64,000 nucleotides of DNA from NCBI GenBank assembly GCA_905178155.1, contig CAJINV010000019.1, positions 14,237 to 78,236 of the forward strand, read 5' to 3'. The notes below the pieces were generated by a model, which made no database searches, was not told the origin of the DNA, and worked only from the letters and a program-made list of their open reading frames with translations. Positions within the stretch are counted from its first letter, which is position 1. Every line of letters starts with the position of its first letter. Below, piece after piece: positions 1 to 11,670 of the stretch. The translations under genes and the position numbers were made by a program. This stretch comes from Amoebophrya sp. A120 (taxonomy: Eukaryota > Sar > Dinophyceae > Syndiniales > Amoebophryaceae).

Positions 1-1328
1 GAGACGAACGGAACGAGTGCCGAGAATAGGCTAGAAACGTACAACATTCGAGTTTACAGATTTTCCTTTTTGTCAACGTCAAGTCAACAAGACAAAACTA
101 AGTGTAAGTACTATGCGCAGAAAAGAGAAACAATAAAAAATACTAACACCTGCTACTAGTAGCTCTAGCACTGTGCTTTTTTGAATGCAAGGACCACCGG
201 CTCTGTTTCGTGTACCTGTACGATGGATGAAAGTAGAGTCGCAATAAAGCGAATGTAGGTGGTCTTGCAGCGTGCCGCAGCCCATGCCTGAATCAAACTA
301 GCGGCAAGTGCCGGCATGACCAAGTGGAAAAGTTGTTTGTGTTGCGTAGTGGCAACGCCAAGTTTTCAGATCGTCAGAACAAGAAAGGGCAGAACGGAAT
401 GAAATGTATGAATGTAGTAGTTCTATTTGTTTCTACCGTCTGGATCTGCTTCCTTCATTCATCCTCTGGACCAATGGACAGGATCAACAGGCATGGAAAG
501 TTCCCCTGCGGATCATGCGGTCCGAAAGCATCTTCACGATTTTGAATTTGTTTGCTCGCGGGTGACAGAGAATCTAACACTACTTTAGCGCAGTCAAGGC
601 TCGAAGCTCCTATCGTAAAATTGCTAATTTGAAGTTCCTTTGTGTTTGCACCGTCGACATGAAGAAAAAGACAATTGAAGATGATCAACGCGATCGGTTG
701 AAGAAAGTGCATAGCCGCTCTGGTGATCCACGCCTAGACACTTATCCGTCACGTTCTCGAGGATAGCAACAGTTTCTATTTTTTGTCTACTGCAACTTAG
801 ATAGGCCTGTGTCAGACGTGACTGAAAGGACTCCACCTCTACTTCTCCAACAGTTTCTAAATGCGTAGTTTATATCATTTTCATTTGACGCACGTACTGA
901 AATAGAATTAGCAATACCAAAGTAGTACTACGACAAAACACGAAAGATGAAGATCAACCTCGACCGCATCCCGGTTTTCCTGGGTTTTCTCGCGCTGGGA
1001 ATTCTGCTCACCACGGCACTGATGCAGTGTCTCGACTGGAGCTACGGGCAGGCGGGGCCGCTGGGCTTTTTCCTGGTGGTGCAGCTGCAACTATCAACTG
1101 TAAAAATGTCTGGGTCTGGAAGAATTCACGTTTGTCATGCTTGTCTGGCATGACTCTTAAATCTGTCACGCACGTTACCCAAGAGCTCCGTTTTTCTGTG
1201 ATGCAGAAGCGCAGTTTGTCATGCAGAATAGGCAACACCTAGGAGCTCAGAAACTTGTTATGCTGAGCCAGCATTTGTAGCCTCATCATGAGACGCCACC
1301 CAGCATCACAAGTTTCCAGACCCAGACA
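1..1328. repeat. Left arm of a 1.33-kb inverted duplication
   Basis: Reads as the reverse complement of 27107-28434 (paired coordinates sum to 28435) with no mismatch in the stretches I compared. Divergence starts at base 1329, inside the TIR of a family-A introner. The arm carries 5' flank, start codon and first exon of the small membrane-protein gene. Base 1 of the window is still inside the arm, so its true length is unknown. Several short ORFs in the arm (for example 455-712 minus, with a hydrophobic start) recur in the right arm; being copies, this is no evidence that they are genes. Confidence 0.93.
947..1086 (+). pseudogene. Duplicated first exon of the small membrane-protein gene, truncated
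   Basis: Identical copy of exon 1 of the gene at 26642-27488. It has an intact ATG, begins MKINLDRIPV and contains one hydrophobic helix (FLGFLALGILLTTALM). The direct repeat GCAA that precedes the introner in the intact gene is present at 1087-1090, but no matching repeat or second exon follows the element; beyond it lies the antisense of the Rossmann-like gene. I infer a non-functional 5' fragment, unless an assembly error has replaced its real continuation. Confidence 0.8.
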
Positions 1329-1343
1329 TGTTTACATTTGATA
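1092..1343. mobile_element. Family-A introner, chimeric
   Basis: Both ends carry the family-A TIR (core TGTCTGGGTCTGGAA), but the flanks do not match: GCAA lies outside the left end and nothing equivalent outside the right. The body up to 1328 is identical to the element at 27092-27344; the last 15 bp belong to a different copy. It is the breakpoint of the inverted duplication. Confidence 0.85.
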
Positions 1344-3398
1344 TTTTCTGCGACCACCGGTTTTCGCGCGTTTTTCACCAGCCGTCTCCGTGCGCAAAAC
1401 ATTTGCGCGAACCCACAGTAGAGCTTCTGCCAAAACGGGCTGCGCCGGCATTCCGCCGCCGCCTGCGTGTTGGCGGCCGCGCCGCAGAGGTGGGCGTCCG
1501 TCGGCGTGCAGAGGTAGGCAATGGCCGGCTTTTTCTTGCGCTTTTCGACCAGGGACTCAATGATGGCGTCCATGGCGACGGACACCCGGACGAACAGGGG
1601 GCCGTCCAAGTACGCGTAGGCGCCAATCACCAGCCGGTCGTTGGGCTGCACGGTGAGCAGCCAGTTGCGGATATCCTGAGCAAAAACGTCGACGTCCCCA
1701 CCCCAGAGTTGCAATGCAAATCTGCATGCCAAAAAAGTTTCTCATGCGGAGCCCCATGAGAAGCATTTTCTACCCGCGTTTTGGAATTTGTCACGCTAGA
1801 ATCAGCGCGATCGGCTAGCTTTGTGATGCTGCTGCATTAGCTAAACAGGGCTAGTACACTACGAGGGCAAACTTGTCATCCGAAACAACCAAAACTGATT
1901 GATTTATGTGGCAGATTTCCCAATCCCATCTTGACTATGGGGTGGGGACGTTTTTACATAGGATAGCGGACCTCGGGGGTGTCTGCCAGCAGGTCGCACC
2001 CGGCCACTTGCGTAAACTCCTCGGGCTTGGCGTTCTGCTTGCTCACGGGGAAGATCAGGGTACCTGGGATGATAGATGAGCAGCGGACGATTAGAAAAGG
2101 CTGCGATGTAGTTGATGCATCACAAAGCATTTTTGCAGTCTTGTATTTTTGCAGCACGAAGGAATAGGAATGGGAAGAACGACAAGAAACAGGGTTCTTC
2201 ACCTTCTCCACAACCGGTGAGAACAAGAAAGCCCAACATAATTATACCTGGCGAGTCCTTGGCAATCTTGATGAGTCTTTCCCAGATCCCGGGCCTTGGC
2301 AGATCCAAGGCTACCACGTTGCACCCCATTGCCATCAACAGAGGGTAGGGGCCCATGGCGGAACCGGCACCGCAGAGGACCACTGTGAGGTCCGACAAAT
2401 CCGTCCATTGCTCGTTTTGGATCACCTGTTTGTCAAATTTTGTGCTTGATTTCTGATGGTGACGGATGCTGTTGCTTGGTTGTCCTTCTAGTTGCTTCTC
2501 ATGCGAAGAACAACGGGAAGTAGTTCCGATCAAGAAAAACAAAATCTTTGATACTTTGCTGCAAAGAGCACCTCATTCAAATATGAAAATCGTACATTAT
2601 TCACGCATAAAAGTAGCAGGTACGTTCATCAAACTTTGTCCAGCCGACATTTCGATGACTCCTTTCCGCACCCACGCGTCGATTTGCGTCATCAAGGCGT
2701 TTATGAACTGCAAATATGTCTGGGTCTGGGGGATTGCGAGATTTGTCATGCAGTTTTTCCAAGCTCCGCCAAAGCTGGAATGCAGGGCATAGCATCACAG
2801 GTTTTGCAGCCCCTTGGTGATGCCTATTCTGCATAAGAAATACCCTCTCAGCATGGCCAGAAATGGGGACGAGCTTTTGCAAGTCATGCAACATAGATTT
2901 TTGTATGATCCGCAACACGCATGACAAGTTCGCATCCTTCCAGGCCCAGACATATTTGCAATCCATAGCGTTCCCTCGTAGCACCTTGCCTCCGTACGGA
3001 ACCTCCAGCCCGATTGGGGAGGTTTGCTTCTTCTCTCCCTTCACGATTGCCGTAAACAGCTTGTCCGACTTCGTCGAAAAGTACTTGGCCATGGCCTCGC
3101 GGACCGGGAGCTCCTTCCCATCGCGCTCGAAGACCATCGTAGTGTGCAGGTAGTCCAGCCCGTCATTTGCGATATTCAACGCCGTGTCGTAGCTTTTGCA
3201 GGCGAGCTCGGTCTGCTTCAGCACGTGGCTGCTGTATCCAAAACGCCAGTTCTTCACTTTTGTGATCTCTTCCGCGAGTTTCGCGTCCTGTTTCGCCACC
3301 GCGGCGACAAAGGCGCCCTTGTTGAGATCCGTGGTGGGCCGGGGACCGGTCGGATTTTTTGGGTCCGAAGGGAAATTGACGCCGCTAGAGCCGGCCAT
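1344..3398 (-). CDS. Rossmann-like protein of unknown function, 3' end missing
   Basis: Five exons: 2973-3398, 2624-2701, 2248-2425, 1971-2063, 1344-1671. Introns at 2426-2623 and 2064-2247 are GT-AG; 2702-2972 and 1672-1970 are introners. The junctions keep one frame for about 361 residues. After a lysine-rich N-terminal helical part there is a beta-alpha segment VVLCGAGSAMGPYPLL followed by NVVALDLPRP, which looks like a dinucleotide-binding Rossmann start; later come an IGAYAYLDG segment and a CTPTDAHLC segment. I do not recognise a named family. Start: first ATG (MAGSSGVNFP) after 1.2 kb of non-coding flank. The C-terminus is lost, because the last exon runs into the chimeric introner at 1092-1343 and the true next exon is not in the window. 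Confidence 0.8.
1672..1965. mobile_element. Family-C introner
   Basis: TIR TATCCTGAGC/ATCCTATGT followed by AAAAACGTC. TSD GCGGA at 1667-1671 and 1966-1970. Spliced host reads PEV|RNW. Confidence 0.92.
2702..2967. mobile_element. Family-A introner
   Basis: TSD GCGTT at 2697-2701 and 2968-2972. Spliced host reads LRG|NALM. Internal sequence groups with the copy at 9654. Confidence 0.93.
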
Positions 3399-4605
3399 CT
3401 TGGGCGAGTGATAGGGAGCAGGGGGGTTTACGAATGGAGTTCTAGTACTGGGCTATCGGAGTTTATTTTCTCTTGACCAGTTCGTGTTCCGACTTTGAAG
3501 TTTTTTCAGTACGTGCTTTGCGTTTATTCACATGCGCTGACAGTGAAGAAAAGTGCGAGAGGACAATTTGCAGGAAGAAGGCATTTTTACAGTTGAAATG
3601 TTCCTTCACTTTGGTGCTCTATTTTTGAACCTGCAGCTGCACTAAGTGCATTCATCTCTCTGCCTGCTTGTTGTGAAGGCGTTTCGGTTTGTAGGTTTGC
3701 TACATAGTATCTATCAGCAGCTTGATCACATAGATCGTTAGCCTTAGTGTCGCATTTGGGAATGCTTCTCCTCTATGCTTTTTTACGTTTTTCTCATACC
3801 AGCGGGAGCTATAAAGAAACTTTGAGAACAAAGAGAAAGACTTTTATACACGCTGAAGTGCTGACGAACTAGACGACCACGGAAGGAAGACACGGAACAA
3901 TTTTGCTACTTGCAACACCGCACCGTATTATAATACGTGACGTGCAGCCCTGCTCCTGGTCGTGCTCTTGCGCGACCTCCTGCTAGCTTTGTACGTACTC
4001 TTTTTTGTTCTGGGTCAGATGTTCGTCATCTTTGTCTGTGGTTCCGTAACAACACAACAGCAACTCTTTGTTGCGAAAGATGCGTCGGTGCTCTTCAGAG
4101 GGTTTAGCAGTTTTCCAGAACTCATAGCAAGTCACTTGATGAATAAATACCGCGAGCAGGTGGGGAGGGTGACAATAATAAACGCGGGTTGCTCGTTTGG
4201 CTCTTTATTACAACTCGCGTGTGACTGCCACTAATAAAATCAGAGCTAAATAAATCCAATGTAACGAACGAACTTCTAGTCTGCTGCACGTAGATGTGGC
4301 AGAGCAACGTGCTGTATTCTTTAAACAAAATCTAGCTTAGGTCTCTCAAAATGATAATGATATTCGATATCGGTGGCGTCGAAAATGTGATACATCATTC
4401 TGGGTCGTAGAAAAAGTACAGCTTCCCTGCTGGTGCTGGGTTGCAATGATCCAAAGTAAAAATGTGAGTGATGTTTGTTCTAGACAATAGGTTCATGTGA
4501 AACAAGATTTCACTTTTTTTGAAAACTAGTAAATTTTTCAATTTGGTAGTTCACCGTGTAGAAGTTCTATCATAGGCAATTGAAACAGCTCTATCGTCTA
4601 CGTTT
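3399..4605. other. Intergenic, 1.2 kb
   Basis: Between the start of the Rossmann-like gene and the stop of the KH gene. AT-rich with short chance ORFs on both strands (for example 3962-4234 plus). No introner, tRNA or long reading frame seen. Confidence 0.6.
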
Positions 4606-7600
4606 CTAGTACCGCCCGCGCCCCCGGTCGCCACCATACCGTTCGCGACCCCGACTTTCGCGTTTCCTCTCCGCCGGACCGCTATCCCGGCGCCCGCGGC
4701 CGCGTTCCTCGTACCTTGGGGCATCACGACTGCGTCCGCGTTCCTCGCGTCGGCCGCCGCCCCGACTGTCCCGGCGCCCGCGGGGGGCACGGCTTATCGA
4801 AAGAAAAAATCCCCTCGTCCCCATAGCGAAATGGAATTCTGTGATGCAGGATTTGTGTACAGTCTTGCAGTACCAGTAGAGAACTGCAGACAGATACGAA
4901 GCCGGAGTCGGGACGTTTTGGTGTAGCCGCCTAGCAAGGCAGGCATGTCCTCCGTAGTTCATACAACATTACAAATTGCCTGCAGACCGCGGCGGGGCTT
5001 TTGGATTTGCCTCCTTGCAATACAGAGACGATTTGTGGCGTCAAATCAGCATCACAAATTTTCTGAAGTCTCCCGCCTTGGTATGGGGAGGGGAGATTTT
5101 TCCTCACAATACGGCTGTCGCGGCGGTCGCGACCTCCTCGTCTGCTCTCACGGGAGGTATGGACAGGAAAATTTTACTCAGAGCTATGTATACATGACTT
5201 GCATGACAAGCTCGGGCTTGTTTTTCAGGAATTCGAATTCAGATGCATACTAGCAGGCAAGTAAACTCGTCCCAGAAGTGCGGTCATCATAATCAATGCA
5301 CACGAAGCAAGCATGCCTTCGAAAGAACAGCTCCTCGTCAAAAGTTTCCATTCCATACTAGTCCATAGTTTGTTTTTCGCGAACCAAATCTTCCACCAAT
5401 TTTTGGGCGCCCATACGACCTGAGCAGTAGTCGTAAAAAAAGGAATTTCGTCATGTCGAAAGTGCATTTATTAGGATGCTCTTCCCAGAGACGAGCAATT
5501 AACATGCAGTAATTCTTCCTATTCCTATCCAGATCAAGATTCCAAGATTCAGATTCCTCCTTCTCAGTCTTTGAAAACAAATAAGTAAATAAAAATCTTC
5601 AATACCGACGATCTCATTCCTGCTTCCCTCCTGCAGTCCGCAGATGAGCAAGCGCTCTTTGCCATCCCGCTTGGGATCTCGGGCCAAAAAGCAGAACGTC
5701 TTCGTCTGCTCCTCCACCTTGCGGAGCTCCGTGCCCTGTTTGCCCGTCACCCAGCCGATGCATTCGTGGGGCACGGTGAACTCGTTAATATCGTCGCGGC
5801 CGGAGGCATCCACGTCCATCTTGCCGTTCTTGCTGTCGCGCTGCTCCAAGAGCCACTTGATGTAGTCCCGGCAGTTGCGGCGTCGCTCCAGGGATCCGGC
5901 AATCAAAGCGTGCTGCCCGATGTACTGATGTGGATGTTGTGGTGGGAAAAACTAAGTGCTGACTTACTTGTTGTAGTAGATCATGATCATGTTCAAGAAT
6001 TTCAATTATTCCTAGTTCGAGGAATGTTGACCACCCTGCTTGAGGTGGCGGTTGAGGAGATGAAAATCTTCACGACATCAGGCGACCTTGACGTTCTTGA
6101 CGTTGAACTTGATGGCTTTGTTCTTTATCTAGGCGACAGGAGCAAGTCCGGCACGGGAGAGCACGAGCAGCAGGTCGAGACAAGAACGATGTGCACCAGT
6201 TCTTCCTGGAGTCTAGTCAGTACTACTTTTACAAGTCGCGATGGCCTCAAACAGGTTGACAGTGATGTCGTCGCGTTGTGCGGCGCAAAAGGAGCAGGCC
6301 AAAGTAGACCACGACCTCGGCTCAGAAGGCGCGACAGCTTGTTCACGAAAGAAATAAACGTCGACGTAGAAGATCACGAAGTTGTGCCTTGACACTGCAA
6401 ATTTTCTACCCCCGAAGAAATGAATGTTGAAAAGCGTGTGCTAGTTGACGTCGATATCGACGCTCTGATGCGACGCTTCTGCCACGCCTGAACTAAGAGC
6501 TGCGACACCACCTCCACAAGCTATGCTACAGATTCTAGTCGTTCAGACCGCAGCTCAATTGCAAGGCATTGTGTGGCGGCCGTGGGGTCTTCACGTCGTG
6601 GGTGAATTAGCGCGTGCTGACTGGGCTCCTTCACAAGTAGAAGTCGTAGACTTAGTAGAGGAGGCAGATCGACAGAGGATCTTCAACAATATCAGGTTCA
6701 TGTACAGGACTGCTCAGGTAGGAGGGAAAGGGCACGATCAAGAACGAGCAGCTCTTTGGACAAAAACGAGATGTTGAACGAGGTCGCTTTAATACAACGA
6801 ACTAGAGCTGCCCCTCGTCTTGCCTCACGATCAGCCAGGTTTGTCTTCTTGCATCAAACGACCCTGAGAAAAGGTTGACAAAACGATTTTCACCTCCAGG
6901 AGCCTAATACCCTTGGAATAAACACCTACGCCATGCTCTGACTCGGACTACACAAATGAAGTCAAAAAATATGTTTATGAAAAATGCAGAAGTCCCAGCC
7001 TTCCAACCTGGAGGCAAAAACAAGGCGCATCAACGAGAGCCAGTCAAAGCGAAAAGAAACTACTCACGACATCCAAAGGCTGTACTTCTTACCTGCAGGT
7101 GGCACCCGGAAGCATTGGCGAGCTTGACGCGAGTCGAACCTCCCTTGCCCAAGCAGTAGCCAATATCGTCATCGGCCATGTACATAATGTCGGTGGAGAA
7201 CCTGATTTATTGCATGTGTTCGACTTCAATACGAGCAAAATCCAAGCGAGCAGGTTTGTCTTTCTTAGATGCAGAAAAACATCACGGGTAGGACCTTAGC
7301 ACCGAAAAATAAAATTCAAAAATAACATCATGATCTGTATACCCTGGCTTATCCCAGTCCTTTTTGTTCTGCTTCAAGTCGCTTGAGTAGTATCCCTTGG
7401 AGTGTTATGCTTTGGAAATTTGGAACCCCCCGACAGGATTATTTACCACTCGGTGAGAGATGAATTTCTGGCCGTCGCATCTTCGGATACAACAGAAGTT
7501 TGCGGTTACAGCATCCTTTGCCGCCACTGCTGCATTGCATGCAATGTGCACGACGGCCACCTCCACGGGTTCTAAAGCTAGTATCTGTAAGAAATACATA

Positions 7601-10069
7601 TGCCAAAAAATCTGCTTCCGCTGCTACCTGTGAGGATTCCAAAATTTCCTCCCATACCTTCGATTCCACGGAAGATTTGACCTTCAATTCTGCACCCTTC
7701 CTCTCCGACTCGCCACCAAAAATCGCGAGCCATTCAAACTCGGCCTTGTCGTTCTTGCTGCCAGTGAAGAACATCAGGCAGCCAAAATCCATTTCAATCG
7801 TTGAAAGGGCCGCGCGCCGGGCACCAGTGATGTAACCGACGCAATCCTGATTGGGTTGTTAGATACTAGTTGTCTATAAGGCGGTCGTAAGGACAAGGAC
7901 TTTTTGTCTGTAGCATGGGTTATTTCATCCTGGAACTTGTTTTTGTTGGATGTGGATCACAGATATTAACATCGGGAAGCGAGTAGAACACCCAGTTGTA
8001 GAGTCTCTTCTTCTAGATTGAAAGTAAAACTACGGCGGGCAAGAACTTCACATAAAGAATACCTGTGGGATTTTGAGCATGGTGCAATCATCGCGGTCCG
8101 CTGCATCTGGGACGTCGACGGGTCCGTCCAACTGGGCAAAGAGCCACTTCATGTACTGTCGCAACGTGCGGCGCTGTACCCGGTCACCTGTTGTGGATAG
8201 AAATAATCATCAGCATCCAAATCCATGTCCATCACTTGTTTCTCATGCGATGAACAAACTTCATTCTGATTTTTCTGACGAGATGGTCCAACAATGCCAG
8301 CAGCAACGCAAATATGGCTTCATCTTCTTTTACATAATTAAATTTGAACATGATCAAGTTTTTAATCTCTTTATACCCGTAAAAATCGCGATGTTTCCGA
8401 TGTACTGCAACAAGCAGCCACTGGCCCGCTCCAACTTTCTCCTGGTCGCCCCGTTCTTCCCTAACGCAAAGGACAATTGCGAGTCATCGGAAAAGGGCAT
8501 GACCCCACTCCGCCAGTCCTCTCCGTCCACGTCCCGCCCGAGAATGTCTTCCTTGTGGTCTTCGAACCAGTTCGGTACCTTGGATTCAATGGCCGACAAA
8601 ACCTTCAGCTCCGCACCGCGGCGGTTGCGGCGGTCTGCCCCAAAGATCGCCAGAGTCTCGATGGAGTTCTGCATACCGGTACGGCCTGTGAAGATTTTGG
8701 TCGTTGTTTGCCATTTGATGCAGGAGTCTTTTCATGACATAGAGATCGTTTATTCTGCTATCAGAACTTCTAAAAGGAACTTGTCATGTGGTCAAACGAA
8801 AAAGCACAGTGTCTGTCATGCACAAATCCGACAACAAGTGCAAGTAGAAGTAGAACTGCTATAGTACCTTCATATTCCGCGAAGAACATGAGAACGTTCC
8901 ACTCGTCTTCGATCGCGCGCAGGAAGTTTCTATCAAATGCAAAAGTGTCTGGGTCTGGAAACTTGTGATGCAAGAAAGGGAATAGTGAACTCACTATAAT
9001 GCGCTTCCAAGCATGACAAGTTTTTTCCATGGTTCTGAGTTGCGTACTCCGCATGAGAAACTGCGTTGTTGCATGACAGGGAGGAGGAGCTCTTCGCGGC
9101 CATGCAACACAGAGTTCAAAGTCATGCCAGGCAAGCATGACAAATCTTGCAATCTCCCAGACCCAGACATTTTTGCATTTGGTAGTTTCCGCCCTTGCCC
9201 GTGACAAAACCGATGGCCGCGTTGGGCACATCGAGCAGCGTCAGATCACCCTCGTCGTGCTCTTGTGCATTGCAAAATTATCGTTCTAGTATGAATTGCA
9301 TTACAAATTGACTTAGCATTACAAATGAAATTTGTAATGCTGTTTTACCTTGGGAAAGAGACTTGTAATGCAGAACAGCAATTACTACGAGTACGATACT
9401 TTTGCAGAGCATAGCTCTTTTTTGTTCACCACCACGGGTCCGGCCCGCTGCGCCATCAGAAACCGGGCGTACTTGATGGCCCGCTTTACGGCCGTTTTCG
9501 GTCCGGTGGCCCGCAAGGTCAAATCGTCCAACGTGATAGACTTGATGCCCGACGCCTTGCCGATTTTCACCTTCGTCTTTCCGTTCTTCCCCAACACAAA
9601 CGCCGCGTCGTTATCCGTCAGCCGAATCTCCTCCTTCGTGGTAGGCTCCTCGGTATCAAATGCAAATATGTCTGGGTCTGGAAGATTGCAAGACTTCTCG
9701 TGCAGGTTCAACATGACACGAGGTCTGGAATGCAGGATCTAGCATCACAGATTCTGTGAGATCTGTATCATGCCTATCCTGCATGAGAAACTCACTCCCA
9801 ACGTGGTCAAAAATGGACCGCTGTTGGCAATCATGTAACACAAATTTTTGCATGATCCAGATCCAGCATGACAAGCTACATCCTTCCAGACCCAGACACA
9901 TTTGCAATGCATACTCGGACACCTCCTTGCGGTCCCGGGAGCGTCGGGGCGACCGACGGGACTTCTTGCTGTCCCGCGGGGGCGGAGACTCGCTGCCGGA
10001 CAGGCGGGATGGCTGTCGGCGGGCGGGCTTGCGCGCGCTGCGGGAGCGGGAACGGGAGTAGTCGGACAT
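4606..10069 (-). CDS. Six-KH-domain RNA-binding protein with arginine-rich tails
   Basis: Exons: 9919-10069, 9420-9653, 9190-9264, 8868-8930, 8377-8685, 8063-8187, 7628-7846, 7343-7395, 7093-7201, about 5606-5924, a short exon ending at 5117, and 4606-4794. Phases agree at every junction except the uncertain one between 5606 and 5117. The N-terminus is RS-rich (MSDYSRSRSRSARKPARR). Then come six KH domains in three pairs; four show the GXXG loop as GKNG, GKGG, GKNG and GKGG, one as GKQG, and the fourth has GARR, a degenerate loop. Pairs are linked by a shared element like RQYMKWLFAQ. The C-terminus is rich in RGG, RDS and RGR. Expected role: binding single-stranded RNA or DNA in the nucleus or cytoplasm. 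The layout recalls the multi-KH Plasmodium protein called PRE-binding protein, but I cannot confirm orthology. Estimated length about 630 residues. Confidence 0.88.
4795..5111. mobile_element. Family-D introner
   Basis: Ends in a GAAAAAATCCCC-type TIR. TSD CGGCT at 4790-4794 and 5112-5116. Spliced host reads RRD|SRAPRG in the RDS-rich tail. Confidence 0.9.
5925..7092 (-). other. 1.17-kb GT-AG intron inside KH domain 5
   Basis: Donor CTGCAG|GTAAG and acceptor CATCAG|TACATC. It splits KH domain 5 between CHLQ and YIGQHALIAG; the same peptide join is uninterrupted in KH domain 3 (CLLQYIGNIAIF), which supports the boundaries. It is the longest ordinary intron seen. It lacks introner ends, and I see no gene within it, although a 208-codon plus-strand chance ORF (5766-6392) overlaps it. 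Confidence 0.8.
8931..9184. mobile_element. Family-A introner
   Basis: TSD GTTTC at 8926-8930 and 9185-9189. Spliced host reads KGG|NFLRA, so it sits directly behind the GXXG loop of KH domain 2. Confidence 0.93.
9265..9413. mobile_element. Family-B introner
   Basis: TIR TGCAAAAGTATCGTACTCG, with one end mutated (AAAATTATCGTTCTAG). TSD GCTCTT at 9259-9264 and 9414-9419. Spliced host reads VNKK|EHDEG. Confidence 0.92.
9654..9913. mobile_element. Family-A introner
   Basis: TSD CTCGG at 9649-9653 and 9914-9918. Spliced host reads VS|EEPTT, between the RS tail and KH domain 1. Confidence 0.94.
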
Positions 10070-11670
10070 GGTGTTTTGTAGGTGTCGTGGAGGGTTTAAT
10101 ATTCCTGAACAATGTGAAAGTCGTCCTCGTGTAGTACAAATTCAGCAGCAGCAGCAGCAGCAGCGCAAAGTAGCAGTAGCGAAATCTAACTGTAGTACGA
10201 AAAGAGGTCGTCCTCGCCTTGTGGTCTTAGATGAACAAGCGCAAGTGGAATGTAGCGTCTTGATCTTGAAGTAGGTGATGAAAATGTTCTGGGTCTCGAA
10301 AAAATCCTTCGCACCAAGACTGAAGTTTTTATACGTAATATTGTCGTCGTGCGGAAATTTTGAATTTGCCTCCGAATTCGTATTTTTTAACGAATTCAGG
10401 TGAGGTTCACGTAGAAGTAGTTCGTGGAGAAATTTTTACAGGTAGTAGTTCAACAAGTTCTAGTGCTAGAATCGCTGCCTTCGCGAGGTAGAAGTTCATG
10501 AACATCGAGTGCTGGATGACACCACGGGACAACAGGATCTTTCGTTCTCTTCTATGTGTGTCGTGCTAGAAGTGCAACTTGTACGCTCATCCGTGTTGGT
10601 CGTGCTTCAAGATCAGCTACAGGGCCACGGGCGAGGTTTTCAAAAATCGGTGGAGTTCGTTGTTGGTCTAGATGATTGTGATCAGTAACGCCTTCTATTC
10701 GGAGGACCTGCAGCTACAGCGTCTACGAACTTGGTGAGGGAAAAAATAGAGGTCAACTTCAACAATGGCAATGGGCCGCAAAAGTCGTTCTTCGTGATGT
10801 TGCAATCAACCATTTGGTCTACGACGCTGTCCTTCACGGAGTGGCACCACTTAAGGGCGTCGTGCAGAGGTCTTCTTCTTCTTCTTGCAGACGAGCACTA
10901 GCTGCTCGGAGGCTGATCCGCGGATTAGGGGAGATAAGGGTCGTGAGATTAGTGAACGTCGGTCGCTTCAAACTTCTAACTTACTAGCGATGCGATCGTT
11001 CTTACAAGATAAATCGTTGTGTTTCGTATCATTCATGTAGGGAATAACACAGCTGTCATTTTGATCGTGGGCGTGTCGCAATCTTTGCTTATTCGTCGCG
11101 ATCGAGTTCGCAAATAATGCTCAGTGGTATTTTTTTCGCGCGTTTTGACGAGAAAGTAACCGGCGAGCGTGTACCTAGTTCGGATTCAGGAAACGCAGTT
11201 CTGCCTCAGCCCTGATAAGAATAGGAGAGAGACGCAAGTTTGTCGAAACCAAAAAAGTAAAAGAAGCGTATGGATAGTACAGGGGCATGATGAAAATAAT
11301 AGACACATGGAAGTCCGTGATCGTTTGCGTTTGGGGCAGGCATGCGAGTGGCCCTCTAACAATGAAAAGGATCATTATGACAACATCTGAAACGACGTAT
11401 GAAGGGAACACCGAGGCCTTCGTCAAGAAGACCCATCCTATTTCAATGAACCCCGCTTCGCGTCGGCGGTCATGGGTAGTATTGGAATTAGATTTTCTGT
11501 TCCTCGAAGAGTTGCATGCATGCAAAGATACAGAGTTGTTCAGTACTCCTGCTTAGAAAGTCCCAGGCGTGGTGTCCGTTCGAGAACAAAGGTGACTTTC
11601 CAGCAGTTGCGATTGGCGCAAATATATGAGAATTTGTTTTTCTTTCTTGTTTGGATTGTGCTGTTACTTA
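10070..11670. other. Intergenic, 1.6 kb, with a CAG microsatellite
   Basis: Upstream flank of the KH gene and 3' flank of the helical-repeat gene. Contains about seven CAG units near 10142-10163. The remaining ORFs (for example 11287-11556 plus) have no supporting features. No introner ends found. Confidence 0.6.

Noticed and set aside
455-712. 85-codon minus ORF with a signal-like start, also at 27723-27980
   Set aside because: Its only support is its presence in both arms of a recent duplication, which copies any sequence; it is also on the strand opposite to the intact gene beside it.
5766-6392. 208-codon plus ORF over the long KH-gene intron
   Set aside because: Overlaps a KH exon antisense and has no recognisable protein features.
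10142-10163. CAG run as a polyglutamine exon
   Set aside because: Lies upstream of the KH start without a supported reading frame; treated as a microsatellite.
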